From: Ascochyta rabiei | Lineage: Eukaryota; Ascomycota; Dothideomycetes; Pleosporales; Didymellaceae | DNA: 64,000 bases | Assembly: GCF_004011695.2 (NCBI RefSeq) | Contig: NC_082409.1 | Location: forward strand, 2,170,001-2,234,000 | Reading direction: 5' to 3' | Shown here: positions 10,273-21,500 of the stretch, one piece after another | Layout of the letters: every line of letters starts with the position of its first letter | Numbering within the stretch: position 1 is the stretch's first letter | The notes under the pieces: generated by a model | Database searches by the model: none | The model's input: the letters and a program-made list of their open reading frames with translations, nothing else | Told to the model about the DNA's origin: nothing | Made by a program: the position numbers and the translations under genes

Positions 10273-12389
10273 CTACAGCCTTGAGCCGTTTACCGAGTTC
10301 GCGTCTTGTATCTTCTTCCGACCTTCCAGAAGTTTGACCGGCACATCGACGACGATATCCCGGAGCCAATCGCCCATGCCCTTCGCCAACGAGTCGAGCC
10401 TACTACTTCCACTCACACCTCTTCCAAGCACTCCATATACGACGAAATGCACCGCCATGATTTTCGGAAATTCGACTCGTTCAATGTGGAACTTGTCACT
10501 CCAGCTTTCGCCAAACATATCCTTCAGCTTCGGTATCGTAAGATACGTGCGCAACCAGTCCCACGACTCAGCGTATAGAGGTGACTCGGCAGGGTAAGCT
10601 GAAGGCAGCTGAGATGGAATGAAGAAGCCGATGTTTGCATTGCCACCTTTGTCGCCGCTGCGTGCGAGAACAACATCTCCAAGCTTTGCGCGTGTAGTTT
10701 GGCCGAAGGACGAAAACCCGACAGGACTGTGGGTTTCGTAACTATCTCGCTTACTTAAGTCCTCGAACCGTGGTGGCGGTGTAGTAGGCATGCTCTTTAT
10801 TTCAGCTCCGGCGGGCGCGCTGGGTTGCAAGATGTTGACCGAAGTCTTCAAAGAAGACTGAGGGTAAATCGCCGGGTAGTAGGAAATGTACGGCCTAGGC
10901 ATCGCTGTCCGATAGTCTGACGTACTATGGAAGCCTGAATAATGCTGCATCGCAAACTCGCCAAGTAGACTAGCTAGCCCGAGGTTCACGTTCGCATCAC
11001 TCGCCTCAGCAAAGATGCGCAGGTACGTTGTCGACCTTAGCTGGCTTCTTGGGTTCGACTCAGGCACGCCGATGCGCTGAAACTCCAAGACATCGAAGTT
11101 GTCCAGAATGCCGAGACGTTTAAGACCAAACTTGAGCATTCGCTCGTACAGGTCAAGCTTCTCAGCAGTACCATATCCAGTTGCGTTTACGACGATCTCG
11201 CTCTGATAGCCTGCGCGGTAGAAGATGGCCAGCTTTGTTGTGGGGGGCGGTGGGGCGCCCTTGATGCCCCAAACCCGGACGCGGTTCTTTCCCTCGGCCT
11301 TGACTTCCACACTGTCGAGTATAGCCTTAACGTCGCTGTTGAGATATGTGTTGCCTTGTAATTCATACAGAAACTGACATTTGACAGTATCTTCGGTCAC
11401 GAATCCTTTCTTTGCATCATGCTTCGTAATAACACAGGTCCCGTCTTTCTCGATTTCAGCAATGCCAAAGGTGATGTCGAACAAATCCTCAAATGAATAT
11501 TCGTAAAATCCGGCGAAGTTCGATCCAGTCACGTAGCCACTGCACTCGATCAGATGGCCAGCAATAAGCGCTCCGGCAAGTTGGTCATAATCTGTGTCAC
11601 TCCAACCGTACCAGTACCACGCTACGCCAATTACCTGTACCGATCAGCACCAGAATTAAAGAGTGCTTATGAGGTTTGAACTTACTGGACTGGCATCTGC
11701 AACCCGTCCCGCGATGACAATATCCGCACCATACTCGAGACCTTTGACAATCTCGCGAGCACCAAGGTACGCATTTGCACTGACGATAGGTTTATCGCTC
11801 TTCTCCAGCAAATCAAGCGTGTGCTCTGCAACAGTAACATCGCTATTGTCAGAATCGAAATGCGGCGGCAATCCTTTCTCACGAACATTACTCATCTCCT
11901 CGATCAGATTATCTCCAAGCACAAACGCAACTTTCAGATCCAGACCTTTACCCGTGACCTATTCTCAAATCAACAAGAATCCCTCAACCCAGAGTTAGAT
12001 CTTACCAATTCCTGCACCTTCTCTGCCAGTCCTCGCGGATTAAGCGCCCCGCCATTGATGACGACTTTGATCCTCTTCTCAGCCAATAGTTCAATTGTCT
12101 GCTCAATGCCATCCCAAGCTGTCTGCTCCCACCCAGGGTGTGTACCAGCGGTATGTGCATGTGCGTTCTCGGCTATGTTGACTTCAGCAAGGTAATCGCC
12201 TGTGATGAAATCAACATCCCCAAGCTCAGCCTGGTAGCGCATGTGGTACCCCGGATCAGCTGGATCAGTCAGTCATAGCATTATATAAGTGGTGAGAAGA
12301 GTACTTTTGTAGCCGGAGCAGTTTGCGATCCGCGCCGGTCTGCTTCCTCGCTGGGAAGTCCATCGCGTGGTGTAGTCTGGGGTTGGCAT
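10273..12389 (-). CDS. AtuA-like (DUF1446) acyclic terpene/short-chain acyl catabolism protein
   Basis: Four minus-strand exons (12389-12305, 12259-12006, 11958-11686, 11634-10273) encode 657 residues with phases that match at every junction. The N-terminal two thirds are the AtuA fold: RIANCSGYKTDPGYHM, GDVDFITGDYLAEVN, KVVINGGALNPRGLAEKV, then GADIVIAGRVADASPV and WYWYGWSDTDYDQLAGA. The C-terminal domain contains GDVVLARSGDKGGNANIGF, the hallmark of the AtuA-like ferredoxin-fold domain. Bacterial AtuA belongs to the citronellol/geraniol pathway; fungal homologues are mostly uncharacterised and sit beside CoA-transferases, carboxylases or dehydrogenases. Here the divergent neighbour is a dead class III CoA-transferase. 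Introns are short (about 45-51 bases). Confidence 0.85.
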
Positions 12390-12830
12390 CTTGCTCGTGG
12401 TGGGGGTGAAGGTGGTAATCTACGCTGGACGTTCAACAAATCCTATAAAACTGAGTCTGACTAAACGATAAAGTTCGGCTTCTTGGGTTTTACACTGCGA
12501 TCTTCATGTCCCATCTTCGTACGAGCAACACGACGGTTCTGGAGTGCGGGGAGGGGAATGCTTCTGATTGGCCAGGACCGAGAGTCGCACAGCACGACTC
12601 GACCGAGGGCCGAATGCAACAATCCTCAACGACGTCGACTTTCGGCTTCAAAACAGGAGCGGGGGAAAAATCACGTGTTCGTTGGGAGCTTTAGGGTATC
12701 CGAGGCGACCGGAGATGGTTGAGCGGAGGCTTAAATTGGGCTTTGTCTGCCTCGTTTCCTGACTCGATTCAGACTCGATTCAGACTCGACTTCGAACGAT
12801 CACTATAGAGAAGGAGTCTTGACGACTAAC
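12390..12830. promoter_or_regulatory. Divergent promoter between AtuA-like gene and CoA-transferase relic
   Basis: This 441-base stretch is the only sequence between the two start codons and must carry both promoters. It contains three adjacent copies of a GACTCGATTCA-type unit at about 12762-12793, close to the CoA-transferase start. No TATA box is obvious. The repeated unit could be a regulator-binding site or a small local duplication. Confidence 0.4.
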
Positions 12831-14630
12831 ATGTCGAACGGCGCGTCCAAACATCCTTGTACCTACTCGACCCCCCAGGAAGCGCAGTAAGTCTTCGAAA
12901 ACGGCATCCTCAGCAGTCCTCTAATTGCGCCAACTTTACGCAATGGTAATGCAGAGGCAGCAGCCAAAGTACGCTTCGGAGGCTCCAGAAAACCTAGCAT
13001 ACCCATCAACTGGCGGTTTGTAGGGAGTATTGCCGCTCTGAAGGGCCTCAAGGCTGCGATGACCAGTGTTCTGCTGCAGCGCAAGTACGGTCTTGAGGCA
13101 CAGGAGGCTGTGATAAATATGTGAGTCGACGTGAACTTGTCAAACTACTATAACCGTAGGGTGCAAACTGACAGCATCCAGCGACCACGCACAACTCTTC
13201 TTCATGTCCGTCCTACTGAACACCATCGACCCCGAAGGCGAGGCTATAAGCCTCTCTTCTAAGGGCACACATGCTTACGATAAGTACTTCAAGAACACAG
13301 ACCTGCACAACCAGACCGGCAGTCTGTACCGTGCGGCGACAACGAAAATCTACCGCTGTGTCGACGGACGCAAATTTCACCTCCACGGCTCGATGAACCC
13401 GGAGCCGACGCAGAACAGTCTTGGCCTGCCGCACGAGATGGATGCGCGCACGCCTGAGGCTAGCTGGACGCCCTATGCGGGGAAAGTAGGCGAAGTTTAG
13501 AGCGAGGAGATGCAGAGGCTGGCTAGCGATGTGTTCAAGCAGGCGGGGATTATGTGCTGGGCACAGGAGGAGTTTAGACAGAGCGAGCACGGCACGGCGA
13601 ATGCGCACGTCGGGCTTTATGAGATTCATCGTGTGGGGAGTGGAAAACAGGACCCGTGCTGGTAGTCCAATACTCCACAGACGAGTGCGAAGAGACCGCT
13701 GGCCGGACTGAAGATCGTGGATCTGACGAGGATTACCGCTGCGCCGGCTGTGACAAGGGGGTTGGCGGAGCTGGGGGCCAGTGTCATGAGGGTTACGGCT
13801 GAGCATGTCACGGACATGAGTACGCTGCACGTGGATCTGAACTGGGGAAAGTGGAACACACACCTCGACTTCCGGAAACAGGAGGATCGCGAGATCTGGT
13901 CAGAGACGCTGATGTGGTGGTGCAGGGCTACCGACCCGGCATGCTTAACAAGTACGGGTTCTCGCCTGGAGGCCTCCTCGAGCTGACGAAAAACCGCGAA
14001 CGGGGTCTGATATTTGTAAGAGAGAACTGCTACGGCTGGCATGGGCCATGGTCATATCGAAACGGGTGGCAGCAGATCTCCGACGCGAACTGCGGTATGT
14101 CGATGGTGTTTGGTCGGGCCATGGGTGACGACGAGCCCATCACTCCCGTCTTCCCAAACTCAGACTATTGCACCGGTATACCAGGTATTGTCGCAGTACT
14201 TAATGCCTTACGGCGCGGCTCTGAAGGCGGGTCGTACAAAGTCGATGTGAGCTGTTCCTGCATATGCAAATTGCCATGCTAACATCGCCAGGTCGCGCTC
14301 AAATACTACTCCCAATGGCTCGTCAACAGCGTCGGCGTCTATCCGCATGACGTCTGGGACGACGTGTGGACATGCAACGGGCGACAGGTGTTTCGGCACT
14401 ATCACAACATGTGATATACTCTACCGCGCTTCCTGTAGATGCTGAAAGCGAACGCCGGCGACGTCGTCCTGAAACCTGAGTTCTTCGAGAAGCGGCACTC
14501 GGGTGCGATCGGTAAAGATGTGCTGTGTATCAAGCCAATCATACAGTATCCGAACGGAAAGGTGGAGTTGAAGTACAACGTTGGCACGCGAGGGACGGAG
14601 TGGCTCAGGCGAAGTGGCCAGCGGATCTGA
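12831..14630 (+). pseudogene. Dead class III CoA-transferase (CaiB/BaiF family)
   Basis: Conceptual reading across two still-recognisable introns (about 13121-13181 and 14247-14291) yields most of a fungal family III CoA-transferase. Conserved stretches include KPSIPINWRFVGSIAALK, LAGLKIVDLTRITAAPAV, LGASVMRVTAEH, DADVVVQGYRPGML and LIFVRENCYGWHGPW. The frame is broken by stops at 12888 (TAA), 13498 (TAG), 13663 (TAG, where a Trp codon is expected), 14412 (TGA) and 14436 (TAG), and by a frameshift near 13880-13895. Splice signals and protein similarity are still clear, so inactivation is not ancient. An active enzyme would move CoA between acyl groups, and its position opposite the AtuA-like gene suggests a shared catabolic pathway. 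Confidence 0.85.
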
Positions 14631-15086
14631 CGACTAAGATTGTGGCATAGATAAGGCAGACGTCATGACGAGAAGAAAGTATATAACATAACGGGCCATC
14701 CTGATTGTAGCCATGAGACAGTCGACAATGAGATGGTGAAATCCAAATTCAGCCCCTGGAGAAGAGCAGAGAAGGAATTGCGCGCTAGCGACACAAACAC
14801 GGTCTCGCGCGCGCACGTGGCCTCTCTCATCCGTGTCATGCTGACAGCCTCTCCCACAGTCCACACAACAGCAGTAGCTCACTCTTGGAAACCAAAAAAA
14901 GAGTCATGAGTCATCTCTCACCTATGCGTCTCTATAGAAACAGTAATCCATTCACAAAGCAATCTCCACTTCTGAGTCACTCAGCACTTCACAAACCGTA
15001 CATAACCCATGCTGTGCCTTCCGTCACCAATCCCAGGCTATAGTCCTTTATTACTCCTCCCCTTTATTCCAAATTCACTACGCAAA
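14631..15086. other. Intergenic before the GNAT gene
   Basis: This is the 3' flank of the CoA-transferase relic and the promoter of the acetyltransferase gene. Pyrimidine-rich sequence precedes the start codon, as is common in fungal leaders. No repeat or conserved frame is visible. Confidence 0.5.
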
Positions 15087-16223
15087 ATGTCCAAGCCAGA
15101 TCTTCCGGTCCCACCACCCACCATCTCAACACCACGCCTGCACCTCCGCCGCCTAACAGACACGAGCGAGGGGTCGCAAGACGTGCAGCTGTACCATGAG
15201 AACTGGAGTGATCCAGTAGCGACCGCATGGAGGTATGCTGTTTGTTGGATCTGTACCATTGCCTACTCTCTCGTATTCTCTGTTCCACTATCTTGTTCTG
15301 TTACGGATCGCCCATTCCACTTGATTTCCTTTCCAGGAAAACTACGATGAAAGTTCAACCTAGCCTTCGTCTATGTCTACGTCCCCGTCTCCCTCTTTCA
15401 CTCACCCATCCACTAATACCCCCGCAGCCTCCTCGGCCCCACGACCTCCCTAACCTCCAGCCGCCAACGAATGCTCACGCAAATCAACGAGACTGACATC
15501 TGGTTCTACGCCATCTTCCTCGCCCCGACCAATTCAGAATCCCACGAGTTAGGCACCCACATCGGCAGCGCATCCCTGCGCCTCCAACACTCCGGACCCA
15601 CGCTGCCACCGCCGTCTGACTTCAAGGACGCAGAGGTAGGGACCGGCGGCCCCTTATCCGCAGCGGAAATCGCAGCGCGGGTGGAGGCGTTGGAAGAAGA
15701 CGCGGTAGAGCAGCCTGGGCCGATGCCGATGCCGATGCGGGTGCTGGGGTACGCGCTGTTTGCGGATCACAGCGGGAAGGGGTACGCGACGGAGGCGTGT
15801 AAGGGGCTGCTTGCGGGCTACCGGTCTTCGATTGCGAAGTGGAGGGCTGGGCCAGGTGGTGTCGATACCAGAGTCGATACCAGAGTCGATACCAGAGTCG
15901 ATACCAGAGTCAAAACCAAAGTCAACGCCATAGTCAAAACCAGACTCAACGCCCCCACTAACCCCAAGACCAACACCAAAGCAACCGTCGATATCGAAAC
16001 CAACCAACCCACCCACGCACACAGCCCCCAAGCGCAGAAGCGAACGCGAGACAAGACAGTATTCTACATCGAAGCGGGCGTGGATGTGGAAAATCCCGGT
16101 AGCCAGAGGGTGTTGCAGAAGCTAGGGTTCAGGACTGTAAGGATGAAGGTCGAGGAGGAGCGGGTGTGGTTGAACAGCGGGTGGCGGGGGCCTGGGTGGT
16201 GGATTACGGGGATGTATTTGTGA
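15087..16223 (+). CDS. GNAT-family N-acetyltransferase with internal repeat insertion
   Basis: Two exons (15087-15232 and 15428-16223) encode 313 residues. The start MSKPDLPVPPPTISTPRLHLRRL is the usual first strand of RimJ/RimL-type GNATs. After the intron come IWFYAIFLAP and IGSASLRLQ, then LGYALFADHSGKGYATEACKG, which is motif A with the acetyl-CoA pyrophosphate loop (Gly-Lys-Gly-Tyr-Ala). Motif B follows as VDVENPGSQRVLQKLGF. Between motifs A and B lies a region absent from normal GNATs, encoded by a 12-base tandem repeat (Val-Asp-Thr-Arg four times) and degenerate Thr/Lys/Asn-rich sequence. Substrate is unknown; family members acetylate protein N-termini or small amines. Confidence 0.8.
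15858..15911 (+). repeat. In-frame 12-bp minisatellite in the GNAT gene
   Basis: Four near-perfect copies of GTCGATACCAGA are followed by diverged copies (GTCAAAACCAAA, GTCAACGCC). The unit length is a multiple of three, so copy changes keep the frame. Confidence 0.9.
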
Positions 16224-16601
16224 GGTGTTTGCTGGATGCTGGATGCTGGATGGTGGTGGTGGTGGTGGTGGTGGTGGTAGAGGTGTACACTCTTGATGCT
16301 CGAACAGGGAGTACAGAGGGTTGGCGTAGTGGACTGCAGGTACGTGTTGAGAAGACATATGCTAGAAACAGACTGCAAGTAGTAATGGTGTGCTGGGCTG
16401 TGGAAGTGTGGAAATGGGAATAGTACTAGTGGTAACAATCAGGCTGTACACGGGGTGGCGGGGGTACGAAGTAGTGGTGTGGACGGTTGGGAACTAGGAT
16501 GGTGGTGGTGGTTGGGGTATATACGCTTTGTCTCTCATGTTTGCATCCTTTGCAATTCAACGCGAGACGTGAAATGACAGCGTTCCGTGCAAGATTTTCC
16601 C
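16224..16601. other. Convergent intergenic region with a GGT tract
   Basis: A (TGG)n/(GGT)n microsatellite occupies about 16249-16280, just after the GNAT stop. The rest is the shared 3' flank of two convergent genes with no further structure. Confidence 0.7.
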
Positions 16602-17911
16602 CTACTCCAATATCATGCTCTCGCCGTTCACCAACTCCCTGAACCGTACATGCTCAAAGCCGTCAACCGCCCATGCATCGCCGCCATAGCCGCCCGTCTC
16701 CTCGCTCCGCGCCTCCCTCAGCGCGTCTTCGACGGTCCAGGCCTTGCGGCGCAAGAACCAACTGATAAACCCGCCGCCCTTCTTCACCTCGTCGTGCGTA
16801 GCGACCCAGTAGCGGGCGCCGAGGATGCGCTGAGCAAGGAGGCCGTTCTTAGCGCCGAGGTTGAGCTGCTGCGCCGCGGAGATGCTGACGTCGTGCAGGC
16901 CGTGCAGGAAGCCCAGGACGCGCAGGTCCGGGTCGGCGGTGGCGATGGGGCTGAGTGCGGGGTGGGGGATGCCGTGGGGCGTGTAGAGCACGGCTTCGGC
17001 GGCTTCGGTGGTGGCGGTGGAGAAGGCGCCCTCGAGGCCGTCGCCGTTGATGGAGAGCGAGGAGCGGGGCTTGCGCGGCGTGCTGGACAGGAAGGGGTGG
17101 GTGGCGAAGGTGATGAGCAGGGCGGAGTGGTAGTCGAGAGAGTCGCCGGGCGCGGTGAGGCGGCTGATGCCGAGCCACGAGGGGAGCGGCGAGAGGGAGA
17201 AGTCGTGCCAGTCGCTGTTGTCGACGAAGGTGGGCGTCGTGGTGACGGAGCGGAAGTGCGACCACGATGCTATCAGCTTGGCTGCTTGCTGTTGTGTGTC
17301 AGTAGGGACAGTGCCGACGCAGACACAGACACAGCACGCACCTCGGTCGCAAACACGGGCACGTCGCGGTGCACCTCGAGCAGCGTGTCCTTGTGGCAGT
17401 GGTCGGTGAACTCATGGGAAATGGCAACGGCGTCGATGAGCGACTCTTCCTCGGCGCCGGGCCTCCGCCTGCGCATTCCACCGGCGAGCATCTCGACCTG
17501 GCGCACCACGTCCTCGACCTCGGCGATGCTCTGCACGGCGCTGGGGGTCGCGTGCCATTGCTGCGAGAACCACTTGGCCACGTCCGACTGCCCGCCGACG
17601 AACCACGGGTCGATGAGGATGTTGTAGTAGACGCGGCTGCCGTGCTTGACGGCGTTTGCGGGCCGCGGGATCTGGAGCAGCCACGAGGTGTCGTCGTTCA
17701 GGTGGTGCAGCACGGGCCGGCGCGTTGCAAGCGCCCGGACAACGGCATCGCGGGTTTCGAGGTGCAGCTGCTGTGACGCTTCGTCCATGGAGGCGACCAG
17801 ATCACCGAGGCATCGTGACGCGTGTAAGAAGTGGTGGTGGAATGACGCGCTAGCCATGACAGACGCAGGGTCCACGTCGTCATCTTGCTGATCTACCCAT
17901 CTCGTGACCAT
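16602..17911 (-). CDS. Metallo-beta-lactamase-fold-like protein
   Basis: Two minus-strand exons (17911-17342 and 17288-16602) encode 418 residues; the second ATG, 18 codons in at 17857, is an equally good start. The sequence resembles fungal proteins of the UlaG-like metallo-beta-lactamase group: RPVLHHLNDDTSWLLQIPRP, YYNILIDPWFVGGQSDV and AVAISHEFTDHCHKDTLLEV near residues 162-182. The last block sits where the catalytic HxHxDH motif belongs, but reads His-Glu-Phe-Thr-Asp-His-Cys-His, so the first pair differs from the consensus. Later blocks (LGFLHGLHD, GARYWVATHDEVKKGGGF) are conserved in this group. Catalysis is uncertain; no substrate can be named. Confidence 0.65.
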
Positions 17912-17943
17912 CAGCCTGACATGTACAATAGAGACATCTTGAC

Positions 17944-18335
17944 GGCGTGATCAAACAAGTCTTGAAATAAACAAGTCTTGAAATAAACAAGTCTTGAAAT
18001 AAACAAGTCTTGAAATAAACAAGTCTTGAAATAAACAAGTCTTGAAATAAACAAGTCTTGAATCAAACAAGTCTTGAAATAAGCAAGTCTTGAATCAAAC
18101 AAGTCTTGAATCAAACAAGTCTTGAAATAAACAAGTCTTGAATCAAACAAGTCTTGAATCAAACAAGTCTTGAATCAAACAAGTCTTGAAATAAACAAGT
18201 CTTGAAATAAACAAGCCTTGAAATAAACAAGTCTTGAATCAAACAAGTCTTGAAATAAACAAGTCTCGAATCAAACAAGCCTTGAAATCAATCAAGTCTT
18301 GAAATCAACCAAGTCGTGAAGCTGAAGCAGTCTCG
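17944..18335. repeat. 16-bp minisatellite, about 22-24 copies
   Basis: Units alternate between AAATAAACAAGTCTTG and AATCAAACAAGTCTTG, with a few single-base variants toward the right end. It fills most of the gap between the start of the metallo-beta-lactamase-like gene and the 3' end of Nup2. Open frames across it are repeat artefacts. Confidence 0.95.
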
Positions 18336-18588
18336 AAGGAAAAGGTCTCGAACGAACCCATGTTGAAGGACCAATTCACAAATTCACAAATCTTGCCAGT
18401 ATTCAACACTATACTACACGTCGAAACCCCGCCTCCCAAGTCCCAAACACCACGCAATGCAATGCTACCAAACAGCCCCGAAATGGTGAAACCAACAAAG
18501 ACAAGACAAGACAAGACAAGCGCCAATTTTGGTGGGAAACATGACTTCAAAAGGGAATCGTGACAGTTGTCCATCGAATGAAAATCAC

Positions 18589-21500
18589 CTAGCTGGGCGG
18601 CATCGACTCGTTGTACTTGCGCGAAAACGCCTCGGCCACCTCGGCACTCTTCACTGCAAAGTACACGGGCGTCAGGCCCTTGTCCTTGCCCGGTCGTGTC
18701 GCCTGCACCATCTTCTTGCTGCTGCCCGTCACGTTGGATCGCAGCGCCGGCAGGATCTGGTAGTTGAGCGGCGTCGCACCACTCGGAATCCGTATCCGGA
18801 CAAAGCACTTGCCGCTGACCTTGTCCTTGAGGATCCAGAGGGGCCCACGCGCAAAGTTCTCCCACTTCTTCGTGCCGTCGCCCTGGTCCACCTGCTGCTT
18901 GGCGAGGGCGAGGTCGATGTGGAACACAATGTCGTTCGCCGCCGTCTCCTCTTCCGTCAGCTGCGACAGGTCAACCTGCTCGTGCTTCTCGCCCTCCTCG
19001 TCATCTGCAGCGGCAGCGTTGGTGTTGGTCTCAGCCTCGGACTGTGGTGTACCGGCGCGGGAAGAGAACATGGAAGAGGGGACAGAACTGGGGGCAGACG
19101 CGCCAAGGTTGGGTGCAAGCAACGAGGCTCCGCTGGTTCCACCGAAGCTGAACACGCTGCCGGAGGGAGGTGGCTTCGCCGGAGTGGTTGAGAACTCGGC
19201 AGGCGAAGGCGTCGCAGGCTGGAACTGGAAGGTGGGCGCATCCTTCTTCTTCTCCGTAGCTGGCGCACCGCCGAACTTGATCGGACTGCCGACCTTGAAC
19301 GTCTGGTCACCCGCGAAGGTGTTGGCTTTGGGAGGGGCCGTGTTGGCGCCAGCGTTTTCAAAGTTGAAGAACGCGAACGGCTTGTTCGTCGGTGTCGAAG
19401 CCCCGTTCGTCTGGCCAAAGATAGACGCGGGCTTGTCGTTCTCCTTCTCGGCCTCGGAATCCGCGTCGTCAGCCCTCGTCATGCGGGAGAGCAGACTGCC
19501 CTTGGTGCCCATCGCTTGCTTCTTGCTCGAGGCATTGTCTGATTCCGTCTCTGATCCGCCAGACTTGCGCTTAGGGGAAGTGGACCCTGTGGAACCAACC
19601 AGCTGATCGTTCTGCGACTTGTCCTCCCCACGCTCGTCCTCGTCATCGGAATCGTCTTGGTTGTTGGAGGAAGGCCCAGAAGAGAGATGTCCGAAGAGGC
19701 TGTTGGAAGATGGGCTAGGTGCGGCGCTGGGGCCGTCAAAGACCGAACGACCATCCGTGGTGGAGGCTGCAGGGCTGGCAGCGCGAGGTGTGAACAGGCT
19801 CGGCGTAGACGCACCGCTCGCTGGCTTGGCAAGGTTTGCGAAGAGGTTCGTAGAGGGCGCGGGCTTGGTGGCTTCTTTGGCGGGCTCGGCTGTGGGTGTG
19901 GGTGTGGTGGCGCCGGAGGCGTTGGTAGAGGCAGGGAGGCTGAAACCGCCAGCCGACGCAATTGCCTCCTTCTCTTTGGCGAGACGGTCGGCCTCCTCCT
20001 TGTCGTAGCGGGCGCTCCACTCCTCTTCCGTCTCATCGTCCGAGTCGTAGTCCGCATCCTTGGCCTTCTTCTTCCGCTCTGCTGCAAGCTGTTCGTACGT
20101 TTTCGCGCTCTTCGCAAACTGGGCAGTGAAGTCGGTGTTCCCACCACTCGAGTTACCAAAACTGGGAGTGAAGCCGCCTGCCGACGGAGCTTTGGGTGCG
20201 CCGAACGAAGGAGTAAAGCCGGTAGATGCGGTGGTCTTGGGTGCTCCAAAGGAAGGTGTGAAGCCGGTCGAAGCCGGTGCAGACTTTGAGGCGTCTGTGC
20301 CGTTTGTCGCGCCGAACGAAGGTGTGAATCCAGATGTGGTAGAGGCTTTGGGCGCAGAGGAACCCGTAGAAGCGCTGAACGAGGGAGTGAAGCCAGATGT
20401 GCTGGACGGCTTGGGCGCGGCTGGACCAGTGGATGCACTGAAAGAGGGAGTGAAGCCAGTGCTTGGAGCGGCAGCTTTGGGAGGCTCGGGCGCGGCCGTT
20501 TCGGGCGTGGAGCCCTTGTTGCCGATGGCCTTTGAGAAAAGGTTAGAGGTAGCGGTTGCCGGGGGGTTGCACTTTGGGGTAGACGTTGATGTGGAGGCCT
20601 TTGGCGTCGGTGTGGTCGGCTCCGTGGGACGGGTACGCTTTGACGGAGTGTGTCCGTCCACCTCAGGGCTGTCTTCGTTCACCTTGCGCTTAGTGGAGAG
20701 GGCTGACTCTGCGCCGGTGACACCCTTTGCTGCAGCACGCTGCTTCTTTGCGTTGTCGATTTTGGTCTTGAGCGAGCGCGACTGCTGGTGGTGCCAAATC
20801 GACAAAAGCGACCAGTCAGCCACCAGAGAAGAGTTGCTGAGCATCTCGCGGTACCTCAAATTCATCGCCTGGAGCTGGAGGCTCAAGTCAAGAACATAGC
20901 TGACGAGGCCATCTGCGTGCTCCGGGACGGCAAAATCTTCCACCACCCAGTCCTTGGGCACGCTGAGCCTACCGATTTTAGGCAACTCTGGCGCGGCCAC
21001 TGTGCCAGGTGTTGACGCTTGAGGGGCCGGCGCCTTCGGTGCGTTGAAGACGCTAGCACTGGCACTGGTCGAGGCACCTGGGAGGCTTGCAAAGGGGTTT
21101 GACGCCTCCTTGGCGGACGGCTGCGCAGGCGCCTCTTGGGTGGCTGGCGATGGACTGGAGATCTCCGGGGTGCTGTTTGCGCCAGACGAGGGAAACGAGA
21201 AGGCGGAGCTCGCCTTGGGCTGTGCTGTGAACATTCCTGCCTTGGCCTGGGGGTTGTCCGTGGTTTTTGTGGGCTGAGGGGTGCTGAATCCGCTGAACAT
21301 GTTCGTCTTGGGCGCTTCAGGGGCTGCTTGGAACATGGACGTTGGTTTCTCGCTCTCCTTGGGCGCGCTCTCCTTGTTCTGGGGTGCACCGAACATGCTG
21401 CTCAAGTCAGGCGCCGGGGTGCTGGCCGGCTTGGCGAGTCCAGCGAAGAGGCTGTTCTTGGGTATTTCAGAGGATGTGCTGCTGGCCTGCTCTGCGGGCT

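Noticed and set aside
16587..17627. 346-codon plus-strand frame opposite the metallo-beta-lactamase-like gene
   Set aside because: It crosses the intron of the real gene and has no protein-like features.
17911..18335. 16-base repeats considered as a CRISPR array or a repeat protein
   Set aside because: Units are head to tail without spacers, and the translated version is only the repeat itself. It is a eukaryotic minisatellite.
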